DNA of 64,000 nt from Dehalobacterium formicoaceticum (GTDB lineage: Bacteria; Bacillota; Dehalobacteriia; Dehalobacteriales; Dehalobacteriaceae). The notes under the pieces are model-generated. The model was not told the origin of the DNA. It worked only from the letters and a program-made list of their open reading frames with translations, and did no database searches. The stretch lies in the NCBI RefSeq assembly GCF_002224645.1, contig NZ_CP022121.1:2362501-2426500 (forward strand), given 5' to 3'. Both the position numbers and the translations under genes were made by a program. Shown here one piece after another: positions 8,097 to 16,979 of this stretch. Each line of letters begins with the position of its first letter. Within the stretch, counting starts at the first letter, position 1.

Positions 8097-9925
8097 TGGA
8101 TAGAAAAAATAAAGCCACATTCAGACCAAGGGATCCAAAGAAAACATTATTAAGGTTATTTAGCTACTTTAAATTTTATAAGGCTCTATTTGTCATTGGG
8201 ATATTATCCATAATAGTTTCATCTTTGATGGAAGTATTTACAAATGGGATGTTAAGCCCTATTATCGATGTATTTGTGAGCGGCGGCTCTATCAACGATG
8301 CCATAAGATTTATCCTCATCATGATAGGTTTTGTACTGTTATCTACCCTTGGCCAGTATATTGGAAATCGAAATATGGCAAGGTTGGCGCAAAAGATTAT
8401 TCATAAAATACGTGCAGATATGTTTGAGCATATGGAAAAACTGCCTATCTCATACTTTGACACCCATTCTCATGGTGAATTAATGTCTACCTTTACAAAT
8501 GACGTGGATATGTTGAATCAATCCCTGGAGCAGGCAGTATCTCAAATCATCGTATCCATCGTAACGACAATTGGTACATTCATAATGATGTTAATTATTA
8601 GCCCTGCCCTTACCCTTGTCGTGGCCATTATGTTTATCTTGATGTTCGTCATTATTAAGATCATCGGTTCAAAATCTGCTTATTATTTTAGGGATCAACA
8701 GCTTAGACTTGCCAATATGAATGGTTATATTGAGGAGATGATGTCGGGACAAAAAGTGGTTAAGGTGTTTAATTATGAGAATCGAGCAATAGAAGATTTC
8801 AGAAATAGAAATGATCAGCTTAGAAAATCATCATCCCGGGCTGCTACATTCGGCGTGATGTTAATGCCGATAATGGGGAATCTAACATTTATGCTCTATT
8901 CCGTAGTAGCTATTCTGGGCTCCTTTATGGTGATTCAGAAAACCCTTAGTATAGGTAATATTGCTGCCTTTTTACAATTTACCAGGACAATATCAAGACC
9001 GATAACCATGGTATCTAATCAGCTTAATACATTGTTTGCAGCCCTTGCCGGAGCTGAAAGAATCTTCGCCATTCTAGATGAAAAAGTGGAAGAGGATGAA
9101 GGAGATGTGGTGCTTGAAAGGGATTGCCAGGGAAAGGGCGGCCATTGTTGGAAGGTTCCTAATGGAGCTGGCAGCTTTGATTATATACCGGTAAATGGCG
9201 ATATCGAATTTAAGGGTGTGGATTTTGGCTATGTTCCCGAAAAACAGGTCTTAAAGGATATCAATCTTTATGCAAGACCCGGACAAAAAATTGCCTTTGT
9301 TGGTTCAACAGGAGCTGGAAAGACCACCATCACAAATCTAATCAACAGATTCTATGAGATAAACGATGGGACAATTCTATATGATGGAGTGGATATCAAA
9401 AGAATAAATAAGATGGATTTAAGAAGCACGATGAGTATAGTTCTTCAGGATGTTCATCTATTCGAAGGAACTGTAGCCGATAACATCAGATACGGCAGAC
9501 TTGATGCCACCGATGGGGAAGTAACGGCGGCAGCAAAGCTGGCCAACGCCCATTATTTTATTAAGCATCTTCCTCAAGGCTATGATACGATGCTAACTGT
9601 AGATGGACTGAATCTGTCTCAAGGGGAAAGACAGCTACTATCAATAGCAAGAGCAGCTATTGCCGATCCGGAGATTTTAATCCTGGATGAAGCTACATCC
9701 TCTGTGGATACAAGAACCGAAAAGCTAATATCCGAGGGAATGGATAAGCTCATGGAAGGAAGAACAACCTTTGTCATCGCCCATAGGATGTCAACAGTTC
9801 GTGATTCCAATGCCATCATGGTTCTGGAACAAGGGGAGATCATAGAGCGCGGAAACCATGATGACTTAATGGCACAAAAAGGAAGATACTATGCACTAAA
9901 TGCAGGAACACTTGAATTAGAATAA
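8096..9925 (+). CDS. ABC exporter half-transporter, catalytic partner (BmrD/TM288-like)
   Basis: Transmembrane domain (about residues 30-330) and nucleotide-binding domain with a canonical Walker A GSTGAGKTT (near 402), Walker B LILDEATSSVD with the catalytic Glu, and His in FVIAHRMS. Its signature motif is degenerate (LSQGERQLL instead of LSGGQ), as in TM288. Together with the preceding gene one composite ATP site is consensus and the other degenerate, which defines a heterodimeric ABC exporter. About 30 residues between the two domains form a Cys- and Gly-containing insertion (DCQGKGGHCW). ATG 8096 overlaps the upstream stop. A 14-bp terminator follows. Confidence 0.9.
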   Translation: MDRKNKATFRPRDPKKTLLRLFSYFKFYKALFVIGILSIIVSSLMEVFTNGMLSPIIDVFVSGGSINDAIRFILIMIGFVLLSTLGQYIGNRNMARLAQKIIHKIRADMFEHMEKLPISYFDTHSHGELMSTFTNDVDMLNQSLEQAVSQIIVSIVTTIGTFIMMLIISPALTLVVAIMFILMFVIIKIIGSKSAYYFRDQQLRLANMNGYIEEMMSGQKVVKVFNYENRAIEDFRNRNDQLRKSSSRAATFGVMLMPIMGNLTFMLYSVVAILGSFMVIQKTLSIGNIAAFLQFTRTISRPITMVSNQLNTLFAALAGAERIFAILDEKVEEDEGDVVLERDCQGKGGHCWKVPNGAGSFDYIPVNGDIEFKGVDFGYVPEKQVLKDINLYARPGQKIAFVGSTGAGKTTITNLINRFYEINDGTILYDGVDIKRINKMDLRSTMSIVLQDVHLFEGTVADNIRYGRLDATDGEVTAAAKLANAHYFIKHLPQGYDTMLTVDGLNLSQGERQLLSIARAAIADPEILILDEATSSVDTRTEKLISEGMDKLMEGRTTFVIAHRMSTVRDSNAIMVLEQGEIIERGNHDDLMAQKGRYYALNAGTLELE

Positions 9926-9945
9926 TTAATCAAATGATAAATAAT

Positions 9946-9988
9946 AAATGATAAAAGGGAATCGACCCCTTTTATCATTTTCTATTTT
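9946..9988 (+). terminator. Terminator of the ABC exporter operon
   Basis: A perfect 14-bp stem (9946-9959 with 9967-9980), a seven-base loop, then TCTATTTT. It lies 20 bases past the stop codon. Confidence 0.85.
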
Positions 9989-10062
9989 ACTGAGTTGAGA
10001 GGCTGAATATTAATCCGTGTAAATGGTAATAATCTCCACATAAAACAAATGGAGGTTATCAT

Positions 10063-11289
10063 ATGAAAACATCTAAGAACAAACTCACGGACAAAGAAAT
10101 GGAATTGGTAAGTCTGCTGATGCAAGATTGCCAAAGCACGGGTGATATACAGTCAAAGCTAAAACGACTATTTGCTGGTTCTATTGAGCAGATGCTAGAA
10201 GCCGAGATGGATGAACATTTGGGCTATGAAAAACATTGTGTAGAGGGTAATAACAGTGGTAATTCGCGCAATGGTTACAATCGCAAGACTATTATAAGCG
10301 ATTACGGGGAAAGCGAAATAGCCATACCCCGTGACCGTAATGGTGAATTTGAACCAAGAATCCTTGGAAAGCGGCAAACTCGAACTGATGAGATTGAGCA
10401 AAAGATAATGGCTATGTACTCTAAAGGAATGTCGCAGCGAGACATTGAGGATAATCTGCGCGAGATATACGGGGCGGAAATCCCTCAAACCTTGATTTCT
10501 AAGATTACAGATAAAATTCTGCCGGAAGTGAATGAGTGGCAAAACCGCCCGTTGGAAGCGATTTATCCGATAATATATTTTGATGGCATTGTGTTCAAAA
10601 GCCGTAAAGATAGCCAAATTATAAACAAGTGCGTCTATTCAGTTTTGGGAATTGATATGAACGGCCAGAAGGATATTTTAGGGATTTGGATAAGCGAAAA
10701 CGAAGGAGCTTCATTTTACGCAAGCATTTGCTCCGACCTTAAAAACCGCGGTGTTACGGACATTTTTATTGCTTGCCACGATAACCTAAAAGGGCTTGGA
10801 GAAGCCATAAACGCGGTATTCCCAGAGACCAAGCAGCAGTTATGCATAGTGCACCAAGTACGCAATTCTACTAAGTTTGTGCAATACAAGGATAGAAAGC
10901 AAGTCTGTGCCGATCTAAAGAAAATTTACGGCGCGGTAAATCTTGACGATGCGGAGTATGCAAAAGAGGAATTTCGGGAAAAATGGGATAAGAAGTATCC
11001 ATCTATTATGCGTTCCTGGGACGCAAATTGGGCTGAACTTACAACGTTTTTCAACTATCCTGAGCAAATCCGGCATTTGGTTTATACAACGAATGCGGTG
11101 GAAGCATACCACAGAATGGTGCGAAAATTCACGAAAGCAAAGGCGATTTTCCCCACTGACGACTCGATAAGAAAGGTTGTTTTCCTATCGGTCAAAGAAA
11201 TCGCTAAAAAATGGACGCTGCCAGCTCGTAATTGGGCGATGGCATACAGCCAGATTATGATTTACTTCGCAGATAGATTTACGGCTTAA
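10063..11289 (+). CDS. IS256-family transposase
   Basis: 408 residues, the normal family length. The DDE catalytic residues sit in the family contexts YFDGIVFKSRKD (first Asp), ACHDNLKGL (second Asp) and TNAVEAYHRMVRKFTK (Glu). The N-terminal half has MLEAEMDEHLGYEK and SGNSRNGYNRKT, typical of this family. RBS TGGAGG precedes ATG 10063. It is intact and probably active. It is clearly related to the transposase at 29204 but differs throughout, so the two are separate arrivals rather than copies. Confidence 0.95.
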   Translation: MKTSKNKLTDKEMELVSLLMQDCQSTGDIQSKLKRLFAGSIEQMLEAEMDEHLGYEKHCVEGNNSGNSRNGYNRKTIISDYGESEIAIPRDRNGEFEPRILGKRQTRTDEIEQKIMAMYSKGMSQRDIEDNLREIYGAEIPQTLISKITDKILPEVNEWQNRPLEAIYPIIYFDGIVFKSRKDSQIINKCVYSVLGIDMNGQKDILGIWISENEGASFYASICSDLKNRGVTDIFIACHDNLKGLGEAINAVFPETKQQLCIVHQVRNSTKFVQYKDRKQVCADLKKIYGAVNLDDAEYAKEEFREKWDKKYPSIMRSWDANWAELTTFFNYPEQIRHLVYTTNAVEAYHRMVRKFTKAKAIFPTDDSIRKVVFLSVKEIAKKWTLPARNWAMAYSQIMIYFADRFTA

Positions 11290-11298
11290 AAGCTGCAT

Positions 11299-11313
11299 GG
11301 GGGCTCTGCCCCC
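11299..11313 (+). terminator. GC-rich hairpin after the IS256 transposase
   Basis: GGGGGC-TCT-GCCCCC, ten bases after the transposase stop. The second IS256 element carries the same hairpin in its own orientation at 29183-29197, so it is a conserved part of this IS type, possibly limiting read-through. Confidence 0.5.
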
Positions 11314-11513
11314 AAACCCCCGAGGTTTATACGCATTGGACTTACCGGTAAAATGTAAAACAGCGAACATAAGCCCGCCGTTTTACCGTATAAGTCCGTA
11401 GCAAGCGTGGGGTCGCTCCTCAGCGTTGCCCTGATTATGCTACAATAAAAGTATTAACAAATTTTTGGATGATTATTCCGTTTACACTAAAGGATGTTCA
11501 GAACCTGAGTTGA

Positions 11514-12482
11514 TTAACGATTCTTTTTAAAGTCTAATTTTTTGGGCATACCAGCAATAATAGTAAAAGCCCCAGTCACCCTGTTAATACCTATTTCAGA
11601 TACCTCCTGCATCTTTTCCTCTGAGACACCCCAGGACAAAGGGGTCATTTTTATTAAATGGTGCAGCTCTTCACTGTTTAACTTAAACTCATAATTAACC
11701 TTTTGGGTGTCAATGATATGGAAATTTTTGCTGAAAAGATCAAGCACCATTTTATTCGAATATAATTCTTTGTCGGTTTCCTGATAAAAGGCCGTTCTTA
11801 ATTCTTTCAGATAATCACTGTCCGGGACAACCTTAATCAAGATCCCTTCATCACCAATAATCCTCTTAAATTCCCCATAATTTGCCGGAGAAAGAATGTT
11901 TAAGATGACATCAAACTGCTGATCCATAAAGGGAGTCTTAGCCAGGTCTGCGACAAGCCAGAAGATATCCTGATAATTTTTGGCGGCAATTTGGATGCCT
12001 CCTTTGGAGATGTCGATGCCCACGCCCAAAAGATGAGCTGTTTCTAAATATTCCTGGTATTCCTGATGTTCCTGATCATTTAAACCGTTGATAATCCGAG
12101 CTAAATGAAAACCTTCACCGCATCCCGCATCCAAAATCTTGATCGATTTAGTTTTGAGATCGAGAGCAGAAATACTCCTGTTATCAGAAATGCTCCCGTT
12201 ATCAGATATAATCTTTCCCATCATCTGCACCACAGCCTCGATTAATGGATCGAAGAAGCCGGTTTGGGATATGATATTTCTGGATTGAAACAGTTTTTTA
12301 TCATATTTTGAATTACCATGATTTTGCAGGAGATTGACATACCCTTTTTTGGCAATGTCAAAGCAATGGTTATTCAAACAAACAATGCTTTTGTTACCTT
12401 GAACAGACATCCTGTCTCCGCAGACAGGACATTTGAGCATGGCGATGTTTTCGCTGATGATAAGTTTATCTTTCTCGGTCAT
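11514..12482 (-). CDS. 23S rRNA (guanine-N1) methyltransferase, RlmA family
   Basis: 322 residues. The N-terminus has a zinc-finger-like cluster (LKCPVCGDRM ... IVCLNNHCFD) followed by AKKGYVNLL and YDKKLFQSRN, all hallmarks of RlmA/TlrB proteins. The SAM-binding motif ILDAGCGEGFHL follows, and the fold ends with a Rossmann-like domain containing ILNILSPANYGEFKRII. The family methylates G745 or G748 in domain II of 23S rRNA; which position cannot be told, and TlrB-type members give macrolide resistance. The start ATG 12482 has AGGAG a few bases upstream. Between residues about 95 and 145 there is a Ser/Asn/Gln-rich stretch (SDNGSISDNRSIS, QEHQEYQEYLE) that looks like a local insertion. Only the stop-codon side is close to the IS256 element. 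Confidence 0.85.
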   Translation of the reverse strand: MTEKDKLIISENIAMLKCPVCGDRMSVQGNKSIVCLNNHCFDIAKKGYVNLLQNHGNSKYDKKLFQSRNIISQTGFFDPLIEAVVQMMGKIISDNGSISDNRSISALDLKTKSIKILDAGCGEGFHLARIINGLNDQEHQEYQEYLETAHLLGVGIDISKGGIQIAAKNYQDIFWLVADLAKTPFMDQQFDVILNILSPANYGEFKRIIGDEGILIKVVPDSDYLKELRTAFYQETDKELYSNKMVLDLFSKNFHIIDTQKVNYEFKLNSEELHHLIKMTPLSWGVSEEKMQEVSEIGINRVTGAFTIIAGMPKKLDFKKNR

Positions 12483-12690
12483 AGAATCTACTCCTCATAT
12501 TTCCCTTTATCTGAAACAGTTTTCGCTTAATCAGAAATTATTTCAGCCTACCCGTCATTTCGTATCTCATGCAGGATCTTAATGATTGCTGCCTGATGGT
12601 TTATTGATCGGTCATCAATGGCTATCAATGGTTATTCTATCCTTTAACGATCTAAAGAGCAAGATAAAAGGATGCCAGCGGGACGGGGGC

Positions 12691-12750
12691 GGGACGGGGG
12701 GACAGGTCCCTTGTCCCTGGCGGGACGGGGGGACAGGTCCCTTGTCCCTT
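12691..12750. repeat. Tandem REP-like units, family 1
   Basis: Two near-identical ~30-base units contain GGACAGGTCCCTTGTCCC (12691-12718 and 12722-12750). The sequence after the second unit (GAATTTATTTTTGATAGCATAACACT) parallels the sequence between REP and RAYT start at 5530-5560, so this was once the upstream end of a RAYT locus. Confidence 0.7.
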
Positions 12751-12786
12751 GAATTTATTTTTGATAGCATAACACTAAGGTAAAAG

Positions 12787-12840
12787 ATGCCAAGATGTGC
12801 CGGAACGCCAAGTGAAAGAGGAGTCCCATGTTCAATAAAG
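12787..12840 (+). pseudogene. RAYT gene remnant (first ~12 codons)
   Basis: ATG 12787 begins MPRCAGTPSERGV, matching the start of the intact RAYT at 5570 (MPRCARKPSESGI), then diverges and stops. The upstream leader and REPs are also conserved. It is the scar of a second, deleted RAYT copy. Confidence 0.75.
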
Positions 12841-13314
12841 TGACGAGTGAATTAGCCAAGGCAAGCCCTTTATGTTGCTTGTATCCTATCAGCAGTAAAC
12901 TTATGTCGTAAGAAGAACAAGCACCTTTTGCATCAATTCTCTGTTATTTATTTAACCAAAATACGGATTGTTAAGGGCGAGCCAATTTTTCCAAATAAAT
13001 TATATTAAGAAGGGAAAACGGTCTTTCCCACGCAACGATGAGCTTGCTCGTAAAAAAGAGCGTGTTGGTGCGTGTTGACCATGGGCAAAGAGATTGCTTA
13101 CCCGACACCTTCTGTTTCTTTGAACCTCAGGGAAAATTGCCATGTGCGGGTTATCATTATATAATAAGGAATGGGGAAATTATTATAGAAGATATATTAA
13201 CGTCATAATCAACGCCATAATCATGACCATAATCAAAACCAAGACCATACCAAGAGTAAAAAACCTGCTAATTGTTTCAGCCTATAATCAGCCGATAATA
13301 AGAGGTGAAATCAC

Positions 13315-14709
13315 TTGTTTAATAATTTATGGATCAATTCCTATCTGGGCAGGCTTCATCAGGAAGTATTGGAGTTATTCTCGGAAGGAATATATGTAAC
13401 AAATGCTGATGGGAAAACACTGGCTGTCAATAGTATGTATGAAAAGCTAACCGGTTTAAATCGGGAGGATCTGGTGGGCAGATTAGTATTTGAACTGCAA
13501 GAAGAAGGGAATTTTGATGTTCTTACCTATCCGGAAGTAATTGCGACCGGAAAGAAAGTAACGACCATGCAAACTACGAAGGCGAACAAAAATGTTTTGT
13601 GTAACGGTTACCCCATCTTCAATGAGGAAGGCAAAATTTCCCTGGTGATCACCTTTGTCAGGGATTTAACCTTAGTTAACCAACTCAAGGAACAGATCAT
13701 GGATCAGCAATTTATGATTGAAAAATATCGGGAGGTCAATAACCAGCGCAAAAAAGAGTTTGATCAAGGGACGACAATTATTAAAAGCGCCCCTATGGTT
13801 CAACTAATGGAAAAATTAACATTGATTGCCAATACTGATGCGACGGTCTTGATTTTAGGTGAAACAGGGGTAGGCAAGGGAGTGCTGGCTCAAAAAATTC
13901 ATGAAAAAAGCATGCGCTCTAAAGAACCCTTTTTAAAAATTGATTGCTCGGCGATCCCTGAAAATCTGATCGAATCAGAATTGTTTGGCTACGATTCCGG
14001 GGCATTTTCCGGTGCCAATAAAAAAGGTAAAGCCGGTTTATTGGAGATGGCCGACAAAGGAACCATATTATTGGACGAAATTGGCGATATGCCTTTACAG
14101 ATGCAGGTTAAATTATTACGAGCAATCCAAGACCAGGAATTTATGCGTGTCGGCTCCACCAAGATCAGAAAAGTAGATGTCAGGTTTATTGCCGCGACAA
14201 ATAGTGATTTAGCGGAAGAAGTTAAAAAAGGTAAGTTTCGCAGCGACTTATTTTACCGCTTATGTGTTGCTGTGCTTAATATCCCCTCCTTAAGGGAAAG
14301 AAAAGATGATATTTTGGAGCTGGTAAATTTCTTTTTAGACAAATACAATCACAAATATCATAAGAATGTATCTTTTACAGAGCAATTCGAAAAAGCTTTG
14401 CTTTCTTATAAATGGCCGGGTAATGTACGGGAGCTGGAAAATTTCATTCAGGGATTTGTTGTTTCTCATGAAAATGATATCTTCGATATCGGTGACCTGC
14501 CCCAGCATATGCTTACGGACACTGCCGAATTATACAATATTGATTTTCAGGATGCTGATAAATCATTAAATGAAATGGTGGGAGATTATGAAAAAAATTT
14601 ACTTAAAAAGGCTATAGAAACCTATGGTTCGGCAGATAAAGCGGCCGAAGCATTAAAGATTGACCGTTCGACAATCTTTAGGAAGATTAAAAAATATGAT
14701 TTAGCGTAA
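13315..14709 (+). CDS. Sigma-54-dependent activator (PAS - AAA+ - Fis-type HTH)
   Basis: A PAS sensor domain (about residues 15-115: LFSEGIYVTNADGKTLAVNSMYEKLTGLNREDLVG) is followed by a coiled linker and the AAA+ domain with Walker A GETGVGKG (near 182), the sigma-54 contact loop GAFSGA (near 229; consensus GAFTGA, Thr to Ser), Walker B TILLDEIGDMP and the R-finger region. The C-terminus is a Fis-like HTH (GSADKAAEALKIDRSTIFRKIKKYDL). There is no receiver domain, so the PAS domain probably senses the signal. The start is TTG 13315 with AGAGGTGA seven bases upstream; no ATG exists before the PAS core. A -24/-12 promoter and paired palindromes lie directly downstream, so it most likely activates the methyltransferase operon that follows. 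Confidence 0.92.
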   Translation: MFNNLWINSYLGRLHQEVLELFSEGIYVTNADGKTLAVNSMYEKLTGLNREDLVGRLVFELQEEGNFDVLTYPEVIATGKKVTTMQTTKANKNVLCNGYPIFNEEGKISLVITFVRDLTLVNQLKEQIMDQQFMIEKYREVNNQRKKEFDQGTTIIKSAPMVQLMEKLTLIANTDATVLILGETGVGKGVLAQKIHEKSMRSKEPFLKIDCSAIPENLIESELFGYDSGAFSGANKKGKAGLLEMADKGTILLDEIGDMPLQMQVKLLRAIQDQEFMRVGSTKIRKVDVRFIAATNSDLAEEVKKGKFRSDLFYRLCVAVLNIPSLRERKDDILELVNFFLDKYNHKYHKNVSFTEQFEKALLSYKWPGNVRELENFIQGFVVSHENDIFDIGDLPQHMLTDTAELYNIDFQDADKSLNEMVGDYEKNLLKKAIETYGSADKAAEALKIDRSTIFRKIKKYDLA

Positions 14710-14730
14710 TAATTGTCGCAGTTTTAAAAT

Positions 14731-14816
14731 TATGTCGCAATGATGCGACATAAGATTTTTCTTTATATACCTATATCGAAATGATTTATCTGTTTTAAGG
14801 TCGCAATGATGCGACT
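14731..14816. promoter_or_regulatory. Paired palindromic enhancer sites for the sigma-54 activator
   Basis: TATGTCGCA-ATGA-TGCGACATA (14731-14752) is a perfect 9-bp-arm palindrome. Its core GTCGCA-ATGA-TGCGAC recurs at 14800-14815. A half site TGTCGCA lies at 14714-14720 and a degenerate copy around 14776-14790. They lie 180-260 bases upstream of the -24 element, the usual distance for bEBP enhancer sites. The second copy is followed by a T-run and could also end the activator transcript. Confidence 0.75.
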
Positions 14817-14989
14817 TTTTTTATTTCTTAAATTATTACAGGCAAATTCAGGTCTGTTTCTATCAGGATAACTCCACTAAATGGCATAGAACCGAAATAT
14901 CCAGCAATACCAATGAATATTCAGCAATAGACCAGGGTATATAATCCACGGATCCTGCATTTTTCGACAAATAATTTGAATTTCTGAGA

Positions 14990-15007
14990 TTGGCATGATA
15001 ATTGCTT
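14990..15007 (+). promoter_or_regulatory. Sigma-54 (-24/-12) promoter of the methyltransferase operon
   Basis: TTGGCATGATAATTGCTT matches the consensus TGGCAC-N5-TTGCA, with GG (14992-14993) and GC (15004-15005) separated by exactly ten bases. Transcription would start near 15017, leaving a leader of about 150 bases. The leader holds a hairpin with TTGGGG/CCCCAA arms but no recognised riboswitch. Confidence 0.88.
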
Positions 15008-15168
15008 TTAATTAATCATGTAAGTTGAGATTAAACATAATACCTTTTGGGGCAGCAACGAATTTACTTTTCACCCCAACAAAAAACCCTCATCATTAAG
15101 TTTTTAATTAGTTAATCCTTCGTGAATTTTTATTAATTATGAAAGGAGAAACCTAGAAAGGAGAATAG

Positions 15169-16848
15169 ATGAAATTGGATACGATAAATGAGAAAGAATC
15201 GAAAGAATCGAAAGAATCACTTTTAGATCATTACTGCACTCCTGCTGAAGCGATGGAGTTGTTCAAAAAGGGCGGCCTATTCGCAGTTCTTGATGTGCGG
15301 GAGCAGGAGGAATTTTCCAGAGGCCATCTGCTTCTGTCCAGCTCCGCACCGTACAGCCGTCTTGAATTCATTGTTCCTGTGCTGGTTCCAAGTAAGACAG
15401 TTCCCATGGTCATTTTTGACAGCGGGGAAAAAGATGACCCCCGGGCCGAGAAGGCCATCCGGCTTTTAGGAAAGATGGGCTATACCCAGGTAAAAATTCT
15501 TAAGGGCGGCTTGGCCGCATGGCAAAATGCCGGTTATGTGGTGGTAGAAGGGTCAAGTTGTATGGCCAAAGGCTATGCCGAGATTTTGGAACAGGAAAAA
15601 GATGTGCCCGGTTACACTCCTGCAGAAATCGACGAGCAGGTGGCTCAGGGAAGAGATGTGGCATTTGTAGATATCCGTGTACCGGAAGAGTTTACCAGCA
15701 TGTCTTTGCCTGAAGGCATTAACGCCCCTGGCTGCGAATCTGCCTATCGTTTGCATGATATCGCGCCTAACCCGGACACCTTGGTGGTATTGAATTGTGC
15801 GGCCAGGACCCGTAGTATTCTTTTTACCCAAATGCTGATTGATTTCGGCGCACCAAACCCAATCGCCTCTTTGAAAGGCGGCACGATGAACTGGAGAAAG
15901 AGCGGCTTTGAATTAGAACATGGCATCAGGAAAAGAATCGCTCCACCTTCTGCTGAGGCACACTGTCTGGCCAAAGAACGAGCCGGTAAAATGGCGGACG
16001 CCTTCGGTATTGAATTTATCGATGCGGATACTTTTCGCAAGTGGCAGGAGGAAGCAGAGGACAATCCCCTCTATATTTTTGATGTGCGCCAACCCGAGGA
16101 ATACGAAGCAGGGCATTTGGAAGGTTCCCGCTCTGCTCCCGGCGGACAACTGACACAGCGTTCCGACGAATATGCCTCTGTGCGTAAGGCTCGGTTCGTA
16201 CTTATTGACGACACAGAGGTTCGAGCCATCATCACTGCTTACTGGCTCAAACAAATTGATATACCAAACGTATACGTGCTTAAAGGCGGTCTGGGGGGCT
16301 CAGGACTTGGCAGGGAAGGCCTCGTCTCCGGTCCCGAACCAAAGCCTATCCCTACCCCCGCTTTTATAAATAGCATCACCCCGGAAAATCTCTCGGAAAT
16401 GCTCTCAGGCATGACCCCCCCGTTGGTGATGAACGTGGGATACAGCGATAAACATCGTCAGGGGCATATTCCGGGATCTGCCTGGGTACCTCGCGGCTGG
16501 CTGGAACTGGCTTATAAAGCAAATCCTGATGCAGGAGTCGTCGTGCTTACCTCGGATTGCGAAGCACATGCCAAACTTGCAGCTGCCGATGCCCAAGAGA
16601 TATGGAATAAGGCCGAAGTTTTCTTCCTTGAAGGCGGCACAAATGCCTGGAAGAACGCCCATTTGCCTATGGAAAAGGACATGCCTGTTTCATTTACTGC
16701 AGAAGATGATATCTGGTACCTGATCTACATGGAACCGGATGCCCCACTAAGTGCCATGGAAGGATTTTTTGATTGGAAACATGAGCTGGGGGACCAAATC
16801 ATTAGTGATGGAACTTTTAACTTCCGCCTTCCGAAGGCAAAGAAATAG
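15169..16848 (+). CDS. Protein of four tandem rhodanese domains
   Basis: 559 residues made of four rhodanese-homology domains at roughly 20-125, 145-255, 280-378 and 402-500. Each has the FD/DVR-x-x-x-E-(F/Y)-x-x-GH or related motif and the LKGG-x-x-x-W motif. Only domain 2 keeps a catalytic cysteine in a proper loop (NCAARTRS, Cys210). Domains 1, 3 and 4 have Ser or Asp at that place (FDSGEKDD, IDDTEVRA, TSDCEAHA, the last with Cys464 two residues later). The final 55 residues are unique. No signal peptide, so cytoplasmic. RBS GAAAGGAG precedes ATG 15169. It is the first gene after the sigma-54 promoter, suggesting a sulfur-linked step in use of the operon's substrate. That role is inference; rhodaneses transfer sulfane sulfur. 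Confidence 0.85.
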   Translation: MKLDTINEKESKESKESLLDHYCTPAEAMELFKKGGLFAVLDVREQEEFSRGHLLLSSSAPYSRLEFIVPVLVPSKTVPMVIFDSGEKDDPRAEKAIRLLGKMGYTQVKILKGGLAAWQNAGYVVVEGSSCMAKGYAEILEQEKDVPGYTPAEIDEQVAQGRDVAFVDIRVPEEFTSMSLPEGINAPGCESAYRLHDIAPNPDTLVVLNCAARTRSILFTQMLIDFGAPNPIASLKGGTMNWRKSGFELEHGIRKRIAPPSAEAHCLAKERAGKMADAFGIEFIDADTFRKWQEEAEDNPLYIFDVRQPEEYEAGHLEGSRSAPGGQLTQRSDEYASVRKARFVLIDDTEVRAIITAYWLKQIDIPNVYVLKGGLGGSGLGREGLVSGPEPKPIPTPAFINSITPENLSEMLSGMTPPLVMNVGYSDKHRQGHIPGSAWVPRGWLELAYKANPDAGVVVLTSDCEAHAKLAAADAQEIWNKAEVFFLEGGTNAWKNAHLPMEKDMPVSFTAEDDIWYLIYMEPDAPLSAMEGFFDWKHELGDQIISDGTFNFRLPKAKK

Positions 16849-16979
16849 CAAAAACTGAGAAAACTGAGAATCGAAATTTTAACTGATCGGCTTGCACGGG
16901 GACTACTCTGTTGCTGCTTTAAGTAACAGTCCTGTGAATTTATAAAAAGAAATCAAGCAAAAATAAGGAGGATTTAAAA

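Larger units (their letters stand above)
9999..11504 (+). mobile_element. Complete IS256-family insertion sequence with 9-bp target duplication
   Basis: Imperfect ~28-bp terminal inverted repeats: left end 9999-10026, right end 11477-11504, sharing CTGAA..AT and GTGTAAA-GG. CTGAGTTGA is present directly outside both ends (9990-9998 and 11505-11513), the expected 8-9 bp duplication. The transposase fills most of the element. The insertion lies between the ABC exporter terminator and the stop codon of the RlmA-like gene and breaks no gene. Confidence 0.9.
12540..13300. other. Gene-free stretch with a REP pair, RAYT remnant and short repeats
   Basis: 12691-12750 is a tandem REP pair and 12787-12840 a RAYT remnant, both listed separately. 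12850-13190 shows no convincing frame; a hairpin GGGAAA..TTTCCC lies at 13012-13029, and CACGCA/TGCGTG arms enclose GAGCTTGCTC further on. This could be a structured leader, but it matches no riboswitch I recognise. CATAATCA occurs three times with 12-base spacing (13204, 13216, 13228), about 80 bases before the sigma-54 activator, and may be an operator. Confidence 0.4.

Noticed and set aside
12787-12840. A second working RAYT gene
   Set aside because: Only about twelve codons match; the rest is missing.
13012-13140. Possible riboswitch or structured leader before the sigma-54 activator gene
   Set aside because: Some pairing arms exist (GGGAAA/TTTCCC, CACGCA/TGCGTG), but the segment matches no riboswitch consensus I know and lies far from the start codon.
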